From: Erigeron canadensis
Lineage: Eukaryota > Streptophyta > Magnoliopsida > Asterales > Asteraceae
Direction of reading: 5' to 3'
DNA: 64,000 nt
NCBI RefSeq assembly: GCF_010389155.1
Contig: NC_057767.1
Coordinates: 21,091,723-21,155,722, forward strand
This document shows, one piece after another, positions 47,347 through 58,255 of this stretch. Each line of letters opens with the position of its first letter. The stretch's first letter is position 1. Below the pieces are notes generated by a model that made no database searches, was not told the origin of the DNA, and was given only the letters and a program-made list of their open reading frames with translations. Position numbers and translations under genes: made by a program.

Positions 47347-49563
47347 TGTAACACCCCGACTAGGCGGAAAACTCGGGATGTAAGATAAAGCACACGCGCA
47401 CATGGATATTACATAGGAAAAGTTAAATGAGTGCATAGATTAAACTTAAATAGTCGCTTACATAGTTCAAATCACAAATCATAGTTCCCAAACATAAATG
47501 TCAAACATAAGTTCTACATCATCCAAACAAATAGTAAGATAAGTTCCCACGCAGGGGAAACAGTTAGGCATATTGCCATCTATCACATAAGAATGCAAGC
47601 AAAACTCCAAATCCTAAGCCTGAAGTCTGCTACGAGTCCCATGCTACCAATCCTAGCCACGATTTGCTTGATTACCTGAAAGGAATACTTAAAAGAGTCA
47701 ACACAAAGGTTGGTGAGTTCGTAGGTTTGAGAACATATATGTTTGCTTGAAATCTCGTTTGAATCATAATAGTTTCCTTAAATAATCTCTTGATACATTC
47801 ATCGTTTGAGTAAATAGTTTTATGCCGTTAAATGAGAATACGCGAATAGTTGGTATGAAGTGGCATGACATGTTCATGTTACATAAGTATGAGTAGAGTA
47901 TAATTGTGCACTTACAGTCGACCTGGCTAGTATGTATATCGTGCACTTACGGTCATCGTCATGACCTGGCTAGTATATCAATCGTGCACTTACAGTCATC
48001 ATCATGACATGGCTAGTATGTATCGTTATCATAAAGTAGTCAAATAGCCATCGAATAACCAAAGAAAGAAGTTACGGCATATATGAAAAAAACACGTTTG
48101 TATTCCTTTCACCCCAAAGCATAAGTAAAAAGGGGCTACGAAGACTCACCGTGATCTGCTACAAGCGTAGTTCTACAAGCACAGAGTATGAGCACAGATA
48201 TAGTAAGGTATATCTATTCGAATCCAAGTATGTCTTGATGTCAACCTAATCACAAACCATTGAGCATAGATGGATACATGTATTAGTTCTTGTGATTATT
48301 TATTCACTGAGTGTCCTTGATGCACTGATGATTTGGTCCCTTAAAGATTCTTGAACATTTTGACTCAAAAGTGTTTTACATAAACTAGACTCGAAAATGA
48401 GCGTCTTTGAACTCGCATATAAGTTTGTTTGTGCCTTTAGTAATGAATCTTAACTTTTAGATTTTCAATTTGATTAGTTGTAGGACTCGTATTTTGATGG
48501 TCAAGATGGAATATGTCTTAATTATACCTTAATTAGGGTTTCCTTGTACATGAAAGACTTGGAATATGACTAAGTATAGAATCTGATTATAACTGAACGA
48601 AAATAAAGTTCTTAAGGTATAACTGAACGAAGATAAAGTTCTTAAGGTATAACTGAACGAAGATAAAGTTCTTAAGGTATAACTGAACGAAGATAAAGTT
48701 CTTAAGGTATAACTGAATGAAGATAAAGTTCTTAAGATATAACTGAACGAAGATAAAGTTCTTAAGGTATAACTGAACGAAGATAAAGTTCTTAGGGTAT
48801 AACTGAACGAAGATAAAGTTTGTTTTGAAGCTTAACTTCGTTTTTGAAGACCTAAATTCGTTTTTGGAAGTCTAAATTCGTTTTTGAAGGTCTAAGTTCG
48901 TTTTAGGGGTTCTTCGAACGAATTTGGGACTGACTTAGCGAAAAGGGGGTTTTGAAGATTAAAACATGTTTACGACCCAAATTTGATCACGAAAAGGTTA
49001 CTAAACACTTTTAGGCACAAACACATTACTTTTAACATGATTCTTACATCAAAAATGGACCAAATCATTAAGAACATAAACTTGAAAAAAAACATACTTT
49101 TATTTTGATAAAAATCTCAAAAGTTGTTGTTGTTACCTGAAAATTGATGCTAGAAATATGTTTTGATTATCACAAGGAAGCTAACAGTATGAGAAATTTT
49201 GGTTTAACAACCCAAAATCATAAGATGGATGTTGTGTGTGAAATGGTGGTTGTGAGTGTGTGTTTTAAAGAGAGTGAGGAAGATGGAGAAGATGAAAGAA
49301 AGAAAATGGTGGTTGCAAGTATTTATAGTCTTCCCATATTAACTAAACCTTATAAATGTAGGGACCTTTTGTGAAACATTTCCGGACTAGAACTTCTTAA
49401 ACACGGTCTTTTACGACACGGAATTCGGTATTTTATCGTATTAACTCTTATGCTCGTCTTATAATTTTACAATTTAGGATTGAATTGCCCTTCATGTGAA
49501 TACATATTTGAAACTAGAACATATCATGAATTTATTTAAATTATTTCTAAAGCGGTTGTTACA
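47347..49563 (+). mobile_element. LTR-like unit of family X, copy X2 (2217 bp), inside gag
   Basis: Flanked by TGCGT (47342-47346 and 49564-49568). Starts TGTAACACCCCGACT and ends GGTTGTTACA, so the first and last seven bases are inverted (TGTAACA / TGTTACA). It holds a 35-43 bp repeat (GTGCACTTAC...CCTGGCTAGTAT, 47906-48020), a tandem array at 48591-48920 and a TATA-like TATTTATAG near 49318-49326. No retroelement protein. It is most simply a very long solo LTR or an LTR-like non-coding element. Short ORFs inside (for example 49144-49374) look non-coding. Confidence 0.7.
48591..48920. repeat. Eight exact 30-bp repeats followed by four 20-bp repeats in X2
   Basis: AACTGAACGAAGATAAAGTT recurs at 48591, 48621, 48651, 48681, 48711, 48741, 48771 and 48801 with one or two substitutions. 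Then TTCGTTTTTGAAGRYCTAA recurs at 48837, 48857, 48877 and 48897. The two arrays share a GAACGAA / TTCGTTT word in opposite orientation. Confidence 0.95.
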
Positions 49564-49962
49564 TGCGTCTTCGCGCCTCTGGTGTTTTTCCGGCCATCAG
49601 CCTTGTGACGACGTGTGCATCACCCAGCGTATCTGATATTTGGAAACTTCCGTGGTATCGTTCATCAATCTGTTTCTTGCTTTGGGGCAAGCGCGATTTT
49701 CTCGTTCCCTCCAGCCCCTATCTGGCGGCGTACTTCGCCGCACGCCAACCGATCTGTCGTCTGTTTGAGAGAGGGTGTGGGATCGCCTCCCTGGGTATCG
49801 ATAAAGCCGGCGATTACAGCAGGGAGGTTTTTGTCATCGTCTCTGCTATCATGATGAGCTGTCTTCGACCCGTATTTTTCCGGTAGGGAATCTAAATTTG
49901 ACATAATGCTTTTATTTTGATCGTGGCTAGGTTCGATTTTGAGGACAAGGGGTCCCATGGAT

Positions 49963-49969
49963 GGCGCCA
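49963..49969 (-). other. Primer binding site of the retrotransposon
   Basis: TGGCGCC on the minus strand, three bases inside the 5' LTR end (...AAACA|AAT), is the usual start of plant Ty3-gypsy primer sites. It fixes the orientation of the element as minus. Confidence 0.65.
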
Positions 49970-49972
49970 ATT

Positions 49973-50559
49973 TGTTTTATCAAATAATCGCACTATGGCT
50001 CTACCAGAGGTGTGAGTTGGGTTATGGGTGTTGACCGGCGATTCCCTTACGGTCAGAGGGTCGGAAGACCGCTTTACGCCGGATGGTTTTTAGTCTAAGC
50101 CGATTCCTTCGACTTAAGGTTTATTCGGAGGTCGAATAAACTTGTGTCAGGGTTTCGTATATTGTGAATGAATATGATCCTGTTCCGTGAGGCTTCCTCC
50201 TCTATTTATATAGAGGGTCGATTTCTTGGAGAGGAGGGTAAGAGAATTAGGGTAAATCTCTTCCTCCTTTGTGAATATCTTGTTTCCTTCTTGAGGAGAT
50301 TTGTGGTAATCTTGTTACCAAACCGTGTCCGAGTATATCGGAGCTTCGATATATGTTTAATAGGATAATTGTGAAGAAGGTCTTTATCGATCTTTCTTAT
50401 ATATTTCCTCGGAGCTCGGTATTCGTTACCTTCGGGGCTCCGGGGTAACTATGTTAAGCGGAGGCAGAGCTCCGTTATGGTTTTACCTGTACGAAGATGA
50501 CTTCGTTCTCTGTTTCTGCTTCGGGTACGGAGGTAGAGCTCCGTATGGGTATATCATCA
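49973..50559 (-). repeat. 5' LTR of the gag-only retrotransposon (587 bp)
   Basis: Begins (minus strand) TGATGATATACCC and ends TTTGATAAAACA. Pair of the LTR at 40891-41477. Confidence 0.9.
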
Positions 50560-50564
50560 ATTAT

Positions 50565-51050
50565 GTTATCCAAACAACCACCAAACGTCAAAGAAATGAG
50601 GCTTCAACTTCCAACAAGAACACCGAGTATCATAGGTATATCGGAACAAACTTTTTGGCTAGCCTTGGAGTTGATGCTTTCATGAATGTGGATGTATTGA
50701 ATTGGTGGAAGGAAAGGGAAGATCAATTTCCCATTCTATCTATCATGGCACGTGATTTACTAAGCGCTCAAGCTTCAACGGTTGCTAGTGAATCCGCATT
50801 TTTACAAAGTGGAAGAGTTTTGTCCATAAGAAGAACAAAACTTACCCCGGCATCATTGGACATGTGTATTTGTTATAAAGACCACTTGGACGCCATGGCC
50901 CGTAAACAACACATATCAAGCCTTGAAGATACTTTGGACCTTGAAGAACATATTCACCATGAAGAAGTTGAAGAAGGTACATCCTTATCACTTTCCGATG
51001 AAGAGATTGCACTTGATGAAGCTCAACCAATCCCACTTGATGAAGATTGA
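50565..51050 (+). pseudogene. hAT transposase, C-terminal part with dimerisation domain
   Basis: Immediately after the retroelement duplication the frame continues the transposase (VIQTTTKRQRNE...) in the same phase as the block ending at 40890. The hAT C-terminal dimerisation domain is clear: LNWWKEREDQFPILSIMARDLL, STVASESAFLQSGRVLS, RRTKLTPASLDMCICYKDHL. The protein ends with an acidic tail (HHEEVEEG, PIPLDED) at 51050. This part is undamaged. Confidence 0.9.
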
Positions 51051-51114
51051 AGATGAAGAGCATTTGAATACTATGTATTTTTTTCAATGCTATGTATTTG
51101 TTTCAAGACTTTGT

Positions 51115-51350
51115 ATTTGTTTCAAGAAGACCAATCAAGACAAATGAAGACAATTTGAAGACAAATTTGAAGACAATGATGAAGACAATGAAGACAATTT
51201 GAAGACTTTGAAGACTTGTTATTTAATTTGTTTAAGAATTTGTATTTGTTTGAAGACTTATTATTTGGTTTAAGACATTGTCATTTGGTTGAAGACATTG
51301 TATTTGGTTGAAGACATTGTATTTGATTGAAGACTTTGAACTTTGTTGAA
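51115..51350. repeat. GAAGACAA / GAAGACTT word repeat
   Basis: The 6-bp word GAAGAC recurs more than a dozen times at irregular spacing, continuing the GAAGA-rich codons of the transposase tail into the 3'UTR. Confidence 0.8.
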
Positions 51351-51396
51351 GATTAAGATGGTCTATAATAAAAGTATGCATTTTCTAGACTTTGAA

Positions 51397-52366
51397 TGAA
51401 TTATAGTGAATTATTAGTGAGTTTTTAACTTTTTCAAGTGTTTATTGTGAAGTAACTTGGAGTTTTTTGTGTTAATTCACTAGATATTATCATTATGAAG
51501 GTATTTAAGATCTTATGGCTCGGTGTATTAACAATCAAGTGCCCCAAAATCGAATTACGATGAAAAAAAGTGACCTTAACGGCCGTTAAATGAATTATAG
51601 TGAATTATTAGTGAGTTTTTAATTTTTTTCAAGTGTTTTTTGTGAAATAACTTGGAGTTTTTTGTGTAATTCACTAGATATTATTATTATGAAGGTATTT
51701 AAGGTCTTATGGCTCGGTATATTAACAATTAAGTGTCCCAAAATCGAATTACGATGAAAACTAGTGGCCTTAATAGCCGTTAAATGAATTATAGTGAATT
51801 ATTAGTGAGTTTTTAATTTTTTTCAAATGTTTTATGTGAAATAACTTGGAGTTTTTGTGTTAATTCGCTAGATATTATCATTATGATGGTATTTAAGGTC
51901 TTATGGCTCGGTGTATTAACAATCAAGTGGCCCAAAATCGAATTACGATGAAAAAAATTGGCCTTAACGGCCGTTAAATGAGTTATAGTGAATTAGTAGT
52001 GAGTTTTTAATTTTTTTCAAAGTGTTTTTTGTGAAATATCTTGGAATTTTTTGTGTTAATTCACTAGATAATATCAGTATGAAGGTATTTAAGGTCTTAT
52101 GGCTCGGTGTATTAACAATCAAGTGCTCCAAAATCGAATTACGATGAAAAAAGTGGCCTAAACGGCCGTTAAATGAATTATATTGAATTATTAGTGAGTT
52201 TTTAATTTTTTTCAAGTGTTTTTTGTGAAATAACTTTGAGTTTTTTGTGTTAATTCACTAGATATTATCATTATGAAGGTACTTTACGTATTAAGGCTCT
52301 GTGTATTAACATCAAGTGCCCCAAAATCGATTTACGATGAAAAAAATACCTCTAACGGCCGTTAAG
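51397..52366. repeat. Five tandem 194-bp repeats at the 3' side of the hAT element
   Basis: Units begin TGAATTATAGTGAATTATTAG at 51397, 51591, 51785, 51979 and 52174. Each ends with a palindrome of the TTAACGGCCGTTAA type, exact in two units and varied in the others. Copies look about 90% alike by eye. They lie between the transposase gene and the subterminal CCGGTTC repeats. Confidence 0.95.
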
Positions 52367-52584
52367 TACTGGAAAAAAAAACAACCGGTTCAGGAACCTG
52401 TTCCGAACCGAACCGATTCCAAACCTATATTTCGGTTCCATCGGTTCGGGTTTTCAAGACCAAGAACCGGTCCCGAATCGGTTCCGGTTCTTGAAGAATC
52501 GATTCCAGTCAACGTTGACCAAGAACCGCCAGGAACCAGTTCCTGTGGAACCGTTTCGTTCCGATATCCACGACTATTCTAGGC

Positions 52585-54973
52585 TCATCTTTTAAGCAAA
52601 CCAAATATTTTCTTTAAAGTAATATGTAGTTCAATGAAAATTATAGATATGCTAAGATTTTTTTTAAACTATCATGTTAGTTGGAACTTTGATAACCTTT
52701 CCATTTTTGCCTACTATTAAAACCTTTAAACCTTTTAAAAGAACGACATATAATTGACAGTATTTAATACCTGAATTTTGAAGATAAAAAAATATCCTAA
52801 TAAATTAGGACCCGGTAAAAAAAACCTATGTAATTGAAATCCCGCATAGTGCCTTCATCTATGCTACTATATAAAAATTAAACACTCATGTTGAAATCTT
52901 AGAAAAAATAGCACATGTGAATTGACCAAATTACCCTTAATGAATTAAATCACTATAGACCTTTAATATTAAATCACACCATTAGTCCATTATATTATAA
53001 AATATCTCTACTATTCATTTTAAATCAAACACCGCTACATCAATTACCTACATTATTTGACAATGCCACCACCATCACCATCCGTCGCCGCCATCACACC
53101 ACCATTATCGTCGCCACATTGCGTGAGTACCATGCTCGTCATTGGTTGGTTAGGAGCTAGATTGAGTTTAAATATCTCTTCAATAATATGTATTTGATTC
53201 GTTCGTACGTTATCAACATCATTTAAAAAAAAATAAAAACCTGGTATTATCAAACGGTGATCTATTGATGGAAAAGAGGATGATCTAGCAAGAGATTATC
53301 TTTTGAAATCTTCTATATTTAAAGTTATATACCGAACTAATCCGAATAATGATAGTATAATATTTACAATCAAAGTTAAATAAAAAAACCCAAATTGTTA
53401 AAGTAAGACGCTTAAATTGGAACGAAGGTGGTAGTTCCTAACATTGTAATATTCTATGAGTTAAATTTAAAAGAAAATTGTGTAAATAGCTTATTAATCA
53501 ATAAAAATTTGCAGTTTTAATAAGAAACTGATAGCTAGTGCTCTAGTGCATCAAGAGCATTATCATGCATTTAATGAAATTCGATTTTTTAAATATAACT
53601 ATTTATTAATAATAAAAACTTCATTCAATTATTTATTTTATATATTTAATTTGTACTTTCAAGTTTTATGAAAATTTTAATTTTAAAAGCATAGTTGAAA
53701 TTTTAAAATGACACGAGTCACTATTATTCTTTTACGTATTAGGGCCATGTCATTAGCAAATTACCATTTAAAGAGTAATATTAGATAATGACCATTATTT
53801 TTTTTATTAGTGTTGTAAAATTCCCCGAGTCAATCCAAGAACCCGCTAAGTATTCACTACTCTTTAGGAAGCCGAAACGACCGGAGTCAACTGAGCACTC
53901 CGAGTACTTCTTGCGTAGATGTGCGTACTCGCAACTCTTAATACGACTAAGTTAGTAGCGCATAACGAGTTATGCAATCTTGATTTTTTATGATACATGT
54001 ATCTCAATTTCAGGGATCACTATGAAAACCAAATCCATGGAAGGAATAGTAGTTTTATTTATTATTAAATTAACAGTGTGTATATATATATATATATATT
54101 AATCTGTACGTCGTACGAGTATTAATAGTAGTTTTAACATATAATTTAGGTTTTAGGTAGTGTCTGTTAGGATCTTAATAAAAAGGTCATGACTTAATCC
54201 AATATACTAAATGCATTAGGTCATTAAAGTGTTTGTTTTTTTTTTACTTAATAAACAAAACAACTGTCTTAACTTAATTCATACAAACATTATTTATCTA
54301 TTTAGTCAATTTATCAATTCACCAATTTTTTGATTAAATAAAAAAATCAGACCCTTATTTTATATTTTAATGTGAGTGCAAATAGAAACAAATAACAGAA
54401 AAAGAATAACAGAAAAACGTAGTTTCTAATTTCAGTTCATAGAATGGAAACAGAGAATTTTGGTTTCTAAGAAAAAAATATTTTTGAAAAATGCAATTTA
54501 AACGTATTTTATGTCTTTTTTATTTTCATGAAAAATAAAAATCAAAAACGAAAGATGTTTACTCAAACTAAACGAGCTCTAAAAGTTAGGTTTAGCTCTC
54601 TCTACACGGCCCATAAGGCTTAATATTGTTTTCAATATTAATTTCAAATTTAAATTTAAATTCATACTCATAAAAGGGAAGGGGACGGGGGAAAGGGGGC
54701 AAAAACCCAAAAATGAAGGGAAAAATAAGAATACAAAAGCTGCTTCTAAATATTCCCGTCACAATCTCTCTGTTTTTCACGTGTGTGCCACCCCTCATAA
54801 TCTTGGTAGGAGTGGTGAACAGTTTTCTCGATTACGTAAGAGACACTGCGAAGGATGAAAGCTTTATCAAAGACGAAGAAGAAGAAGATTACAGAGACAC
54901 ATATTATAAAAACCACGAAGCCATTGAAGAAGAAAAAGTAGTAGTTGCTTTCGTTAATAATAAATTGTGTAGG
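52585..54973. other. Gene-free stretch with a small hAT-like remnant
   Basis: A Helitron-like 5' start (A|TCTATGCTACTATATAAAA) lies near 52857 without a matching 3' end. At about 53813-53946, GTTGTAAAATTCCCCGAGTC and CGAGTAC words resemble the ends of the hAT element at 55878-58335. A TA run lies at 54078-54100. The ORF at 54713-55129 (plus) is antisense to the gene below and is rejected. Confidence 0.4.
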
Positions 54974-56022
54974 TTAACAAGTTTGCTTCTCGGGAGGGTC
55001 TTCACTGAATATTACAACTTCACCACTTTTGCCAATGCGTTCGCTAACACTGCCACCAGCAGCAGAAGCATTTGGATTGGGCATCTCAGAAACTTCCTTA
55101 GTAGTTTTCTTCATGTATTGCAAGTATGACATATCTGTAAAAAAAAAAAAAACAAATAATGGTGAAAAGGAGCTGACAAAATAATAATAGAATCAATACA
55201 AAAGGAGCATACCATCAAACTCTTCCTCTCCCTCAGCAAGAGACCAGCCTTAAACAAAATCCCATCTGGATATTGATGAACAACAAACCCCTCCTCCTCC
55301 AAGATATCATATATACTACCATACTCATCTTTCGGTATGTCATCAACAAAAACCCCCCATCTTCTGCACTCTTAACCTATGTTTCTCATATAGACACTCA
55401 CAATGCTGAGGGAACAAACTAACACTCATGAACGCATACTCATCCTTCCAATCACGAAGATCCACACCACCTTTAATAACACATTCAATCTTTGGCCTGT
55501 TGGCTATGGTTATCCAATCGCCGGCGACACAAATATTCAACAACTTCCTGAAAATCACAGTCGGTTCCACCCCATAGGCACGACAAACAACTTCAAAAGC
55601 TATTATCCTAGCACATCCTAATGGATGCATCAATGAGATATGGCATTTATAGTGCTTCAAGACATCAATAAAAAAACTTGGAGAACGGATACCTAAGATT
55701 ACCCATGGTATAAGTTTTGATATATATGCTATTATGCTCACAAACCTATCAGGAGGGTTCATAGCACTTTGATTACGGGTGCGGAGAAGGAAAGACCTAT
55801 GACAACTAGGAAAGTATTGATCGACAAAATCCCTAAGAGTGTCAGCATCAACCACAGATCGCGTATTACCTATGCCCAAGGTTGCAAAAGTCGCTAATCG
55901 TTCTCAGGTCGATCGAAAAGTGAGTTGGTAGTACTCGGGTGTATGCGGTGAGTACTTGGGGGTCAAAGTGGCCAAGTCTGGGAGTATTCGGAATAATCGG
56001 CCGACTCGGGTCGACTCGACAC

Positions 56023-56158
56023 TGTAAGCTGATAATAAATCCCTTAGGGTTTTCCCTTCTCATTGATATCAATTTATAGAATTACAAATTACATTTGACT
56101 ACCTTGACTTTATTTCATTCGACTACCTCGAACTTATGACATATTCTAAACTAATAAA
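56023..56158 (-). repeat. 3' LTR of the copia element (136 bp)
   Basis: TGTAAGCTGATAATAAATCC at the plus-strand start; nearly identical to 58120-58255 up to ACTAATA. Confidence 0.8.
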
Positions 56159-57665
56159 TATTCATCAACAACATATGACGCGAAATATGGATTTTCTTGG
56201 TCGAAAGGTCATAACACTTGTACCCCTGATGATTGGAGGGGTAACCAAGAAAAATGCATGGAGTGGACCTTTGTTGAAGTTTATTGATGGTGGTAGCGGG
56301 AAGAAGAGGATAACACAAACACCCGAAAGGTACGAAGATGTGTGTAGGAGGGGGATATGTAATAAAGAAGATGAGTCGGAGTGTTGAAAGAAGGTGGAAG
56401 AGAAGCATAGATAAGCAACGTACGAATGATATTATTAATGGAACGTATTTTACGTTCAGCTTTCCCATTCTGAGAGGAGGTGTGAGGGCACGAAAAACGA
56501 AATTGGATTCCAAATTGTTTACAAAAATTATGAATTGGTGATTGTTGTACTCAGTTCCATTATCACATTGAAGGGTTTTAATAGATTTTTCAAACTGAGT
56601 CTTAATGAGACTATGAAATTGAAGAAAAATTGAATAGACATTCGATTTATTTTGTAAGGAATAAGTCCATAAAAAGTTTGTAAAATCATCTAAAAACAGT
56701 ATGTAATAACGGTGACCCCCTGTACTAACAACAAGAGAGGTCCAAAGATCACTATGAATAGTATCAAAGGGTGAGTAATTAACAGATGATGAATTGGAAA
56801 ATGGAAGCTTAATATGTTTACCAAACACACATGATTGATAAAGTTTCTTACTATTCGAACTAGATAATGAAATAGATGAATTATTACGCAAAAAACGAAG
56901 TAAAGTAGAATCTGGGTATCCTAAACGAATATGCCAAATGTCTTGAGTAAAAGGTGCAAAAGCTGAGAGGAGTTGGTTGGAAGAGATAAAGGATAGAGAT
57001 CCCCGGAACTGTTGCTTCTAAAAATAGGACGTTTGGTCTTGAAATCCTTCACAAGAAAAGCATATGGATCGAATTCAATGGAAACATTGTTGTCTCTAGT
57101 GAGTTTTCTAACAGAGATTAAGTTTTTGATTAAAGAGGGTGAAACAAGGATGTTAGGTAGTTTTAAAGGTGGATACGGTGGTTTGGCCAATTTTGGTAGT
57201 AGGTATGTGAGAACCATTGCCAACAACGATTTGTTTAAAATTATTATTGACATAAGAAGGAAGCATACCTGAGTTGTTGGACATGTGGTTCATTGCTGCG
57301 CTATCCATATACCAAGTCTGATCACGATTTAAAGACGTCGTCTAAAAGGCATAATCTATGTTGGTGGGCATGTAAGAGTAATCCTGTGCAGACACATATG
57401 ATGCTGATGGAGCTGGTCCAAGTATCCCCGGATTGTGTGACGGTGAAATCGACCATTGAGGATGATATGGGACTTGCCATTGAGGGGAGTAGCCAAAGTT
57501 ACCGAAGTTGGAGTTCGGCCATTGAGGATGATACGGGACTTGCCATTGAAGGGAGTAGCCAAAGTTATCAAAGTTGGAGTTCTTATTATTACCACGTCCA
57601 CGACCGCGTCTATGGTGGAAGGGTGTATTGATAGCTGTCTGTTTGTCTTTGTCGGAGCCGGCCAT
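56151..57665 (-). pseudogene. Copia polyprotein remnant: gag tail, protease, integrase
   Basis: From the N-terminal side: a Gly/Arg-rich gag tail (RGRGRGNN, near 57600) with a tandem FGYSPQWQVPYHPQW duplication (57440-57560); a protease-like WYMDSAAMNHM (near 57300) where the usual D-S/T-G reads D-S-A; a pre-integrase part (IWHIRLGYPDSTLLRF, near 56920); and the integrase core (HSDLWTS, FLDDFTNFLWTY, LQCDNGTEYNN, then PCIFLGYP and GYKCYD). Frame breaks occur near 57000, between the protease and integrase parts, and inside the integrase near 56490. The polymerase half is missing. Confidence 0.75.
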
Positions 57666-58119
57666 AATTATAGAAGTATATGGAGTGGGAAAGTAATTAG
57701 CGCATCAATTTATCTTTTGGTTGTTAATCTGGACGACGTCTGCTCCTTATTAATTGTATGATCTCCTTTTTGTTGCTTTCGGCCGAGAACACCACCAAAA
57801 ACACTAAAGCAACAACTTCTAATTAATTGTCCTAGTATTAATTATTAACCTCCTTGCTTACTTGCTTGTTGACCTAGTAATCAAATCTGGAGCTGCCTCT
57901 TAAAAGGGTCTGGTTGTTACGACCAAGAGAAAAAGAAAGAAGCACGTCAATATTAATGAAGCAGGTCACACTAATTACAAAATATAATACGTGGCTGTAG
58001 CTTTGATGATTTGCGGCCGAAAAGAAGAAAGAAGCAGTGGCACCTAACGAGAAAGCCTAATTAAATTCGATCGGAAAAAATAATAATTTAAGAGGGATAT
58101 GTCTGGTCTCGTGATACCA

Positions 58120-58255
58120 TGTAAGATGATAATAAATCCCTTAGGGTTTTCCTTTCTCATTGATATCAATTTATAGAATTACAAATTCTATTTGTCTACC
58201 TTGAATTTATTTCATTTGACTACCTCGAACTTATGACATATTCTAAACTAATACA
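58120..58255 (-). repeat. 5' LTR of the copia element (136 bp)
   Basis: Bounded by the primer site on its left (plus-strand view) and by TACA on its right. Confidence 0.8.

Larger units (their letters stand above)
47031..49958 (-). pseudogene. N-terminal Gag region, broken and split by a 2.2-kb insertion
   Basis: A candidate Gag start is MGPLVLKIEP at 49958, just inside the primer site. The frame runs to a stop at 49665; an overlapping frame (DERYHGSFQIS...) continues, so a one-base shift is likely near 49680. The segment then meets the X2 unit at 49563. On the other side of X2 (47341 downward) the frame resumes with TWENHGPRRR in phase once one copy of the TGCGT duplication is removed, and ends at 47031. 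Stops separate it from the main Gag frame below 46815. Confidence 0.6.
40891..50559 (-). mobile_element. Ty3-gypsy LTR retrotransposon with gag but no pol, and an antisense gene
   Basis: Two 587-bp LTRs (40891-41477, 49973-50559) with TG...CA ends are flanked by ATTAT at 40886-40890 and 50560-50564. The element reads on the minus strand: primer site next to the right LTR, gag, then a gene on the opposite strand, purine tract, left LTR. No protease, reverse transcriptase, RNase H or integrase frame is present on either strand. Removing the two later insertions leaves about 5.8 kb. The gag type (YCDFHKDHGHNTDSC) and an antisense gene before the 3' LTR fit the TAT/Ogre/Retand lineage; the absence of pol makes it a non-autonomous gag-only derivative. 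The LTRs differ at roughly two dozen sites by eye (about 4%). Confidence 0.85.
38298..52576 (+). mobile_element. hAT transposon of the autonomous type, heavily nested (14.3 kb with inserts)
   Basis: Flanked by TTCTAGGC at 38290-38297 and 52577-52584 (the match extends to 9 bp). Ends GAGACGTGG and, on the other strand, TAGTCGTGG. Both subterminal regions are dense in GAACCGG / CCGGTTC (38320-38460 and 52380-52560), probable transposase sites. Inside are a BED-finger hAT transposase gene split by an LTR retrotransposon (40891-50559), a foldback MITE (38740-39215) and a 194-bp tandem array (51397-52366). Without the retroelement and its 5-bp duplication it is about 4.6 kb, normal for a hAT element. 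It is inactive as it stands. Confidence 0.85.
56023..58255 (-). mobile_element. Deleted Ty1-copia retrotransposon with 136-bp LTRs
   Basis: LTRs at 56023-56158 and 58120-58255 are close copies. On the minus strand the right LTR starts TGTATTAG and ends CATCTTACA, followed by the primer site TGGTATCACGAG, close to the TGGTATCA start of copia primer sites. Inside are remnants of gag, protease and integrase, but reverse transcriptase and RNase H are gone: the integrase C-terminus runs directly into the 3' LTR. No flanking duplication could be matched. Confidence 0.75.

Noticed and set aside
46488..47383. Plus-strand ORFs across gag
   Set aside because: Shadows of the minus-strand gag frame.
52857..52900. 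Additional Helitron 5' end
   Set aside because: A Helitron-like start is visible but no convincing 3' hairpin plus CTRR was found downstream.
54713..55129. 138-residue plus-strand ORF with a hydrophobic start
   Set aside because: It overlaps the last exon of the minus-strand gypsy-type protein gene, whose splice sites and family resemblance are better supported.
57293..57761. Plus-strand ORFs with internal repeats
   Set aside because: Antisense shadows of the duplicated copia gag tail.
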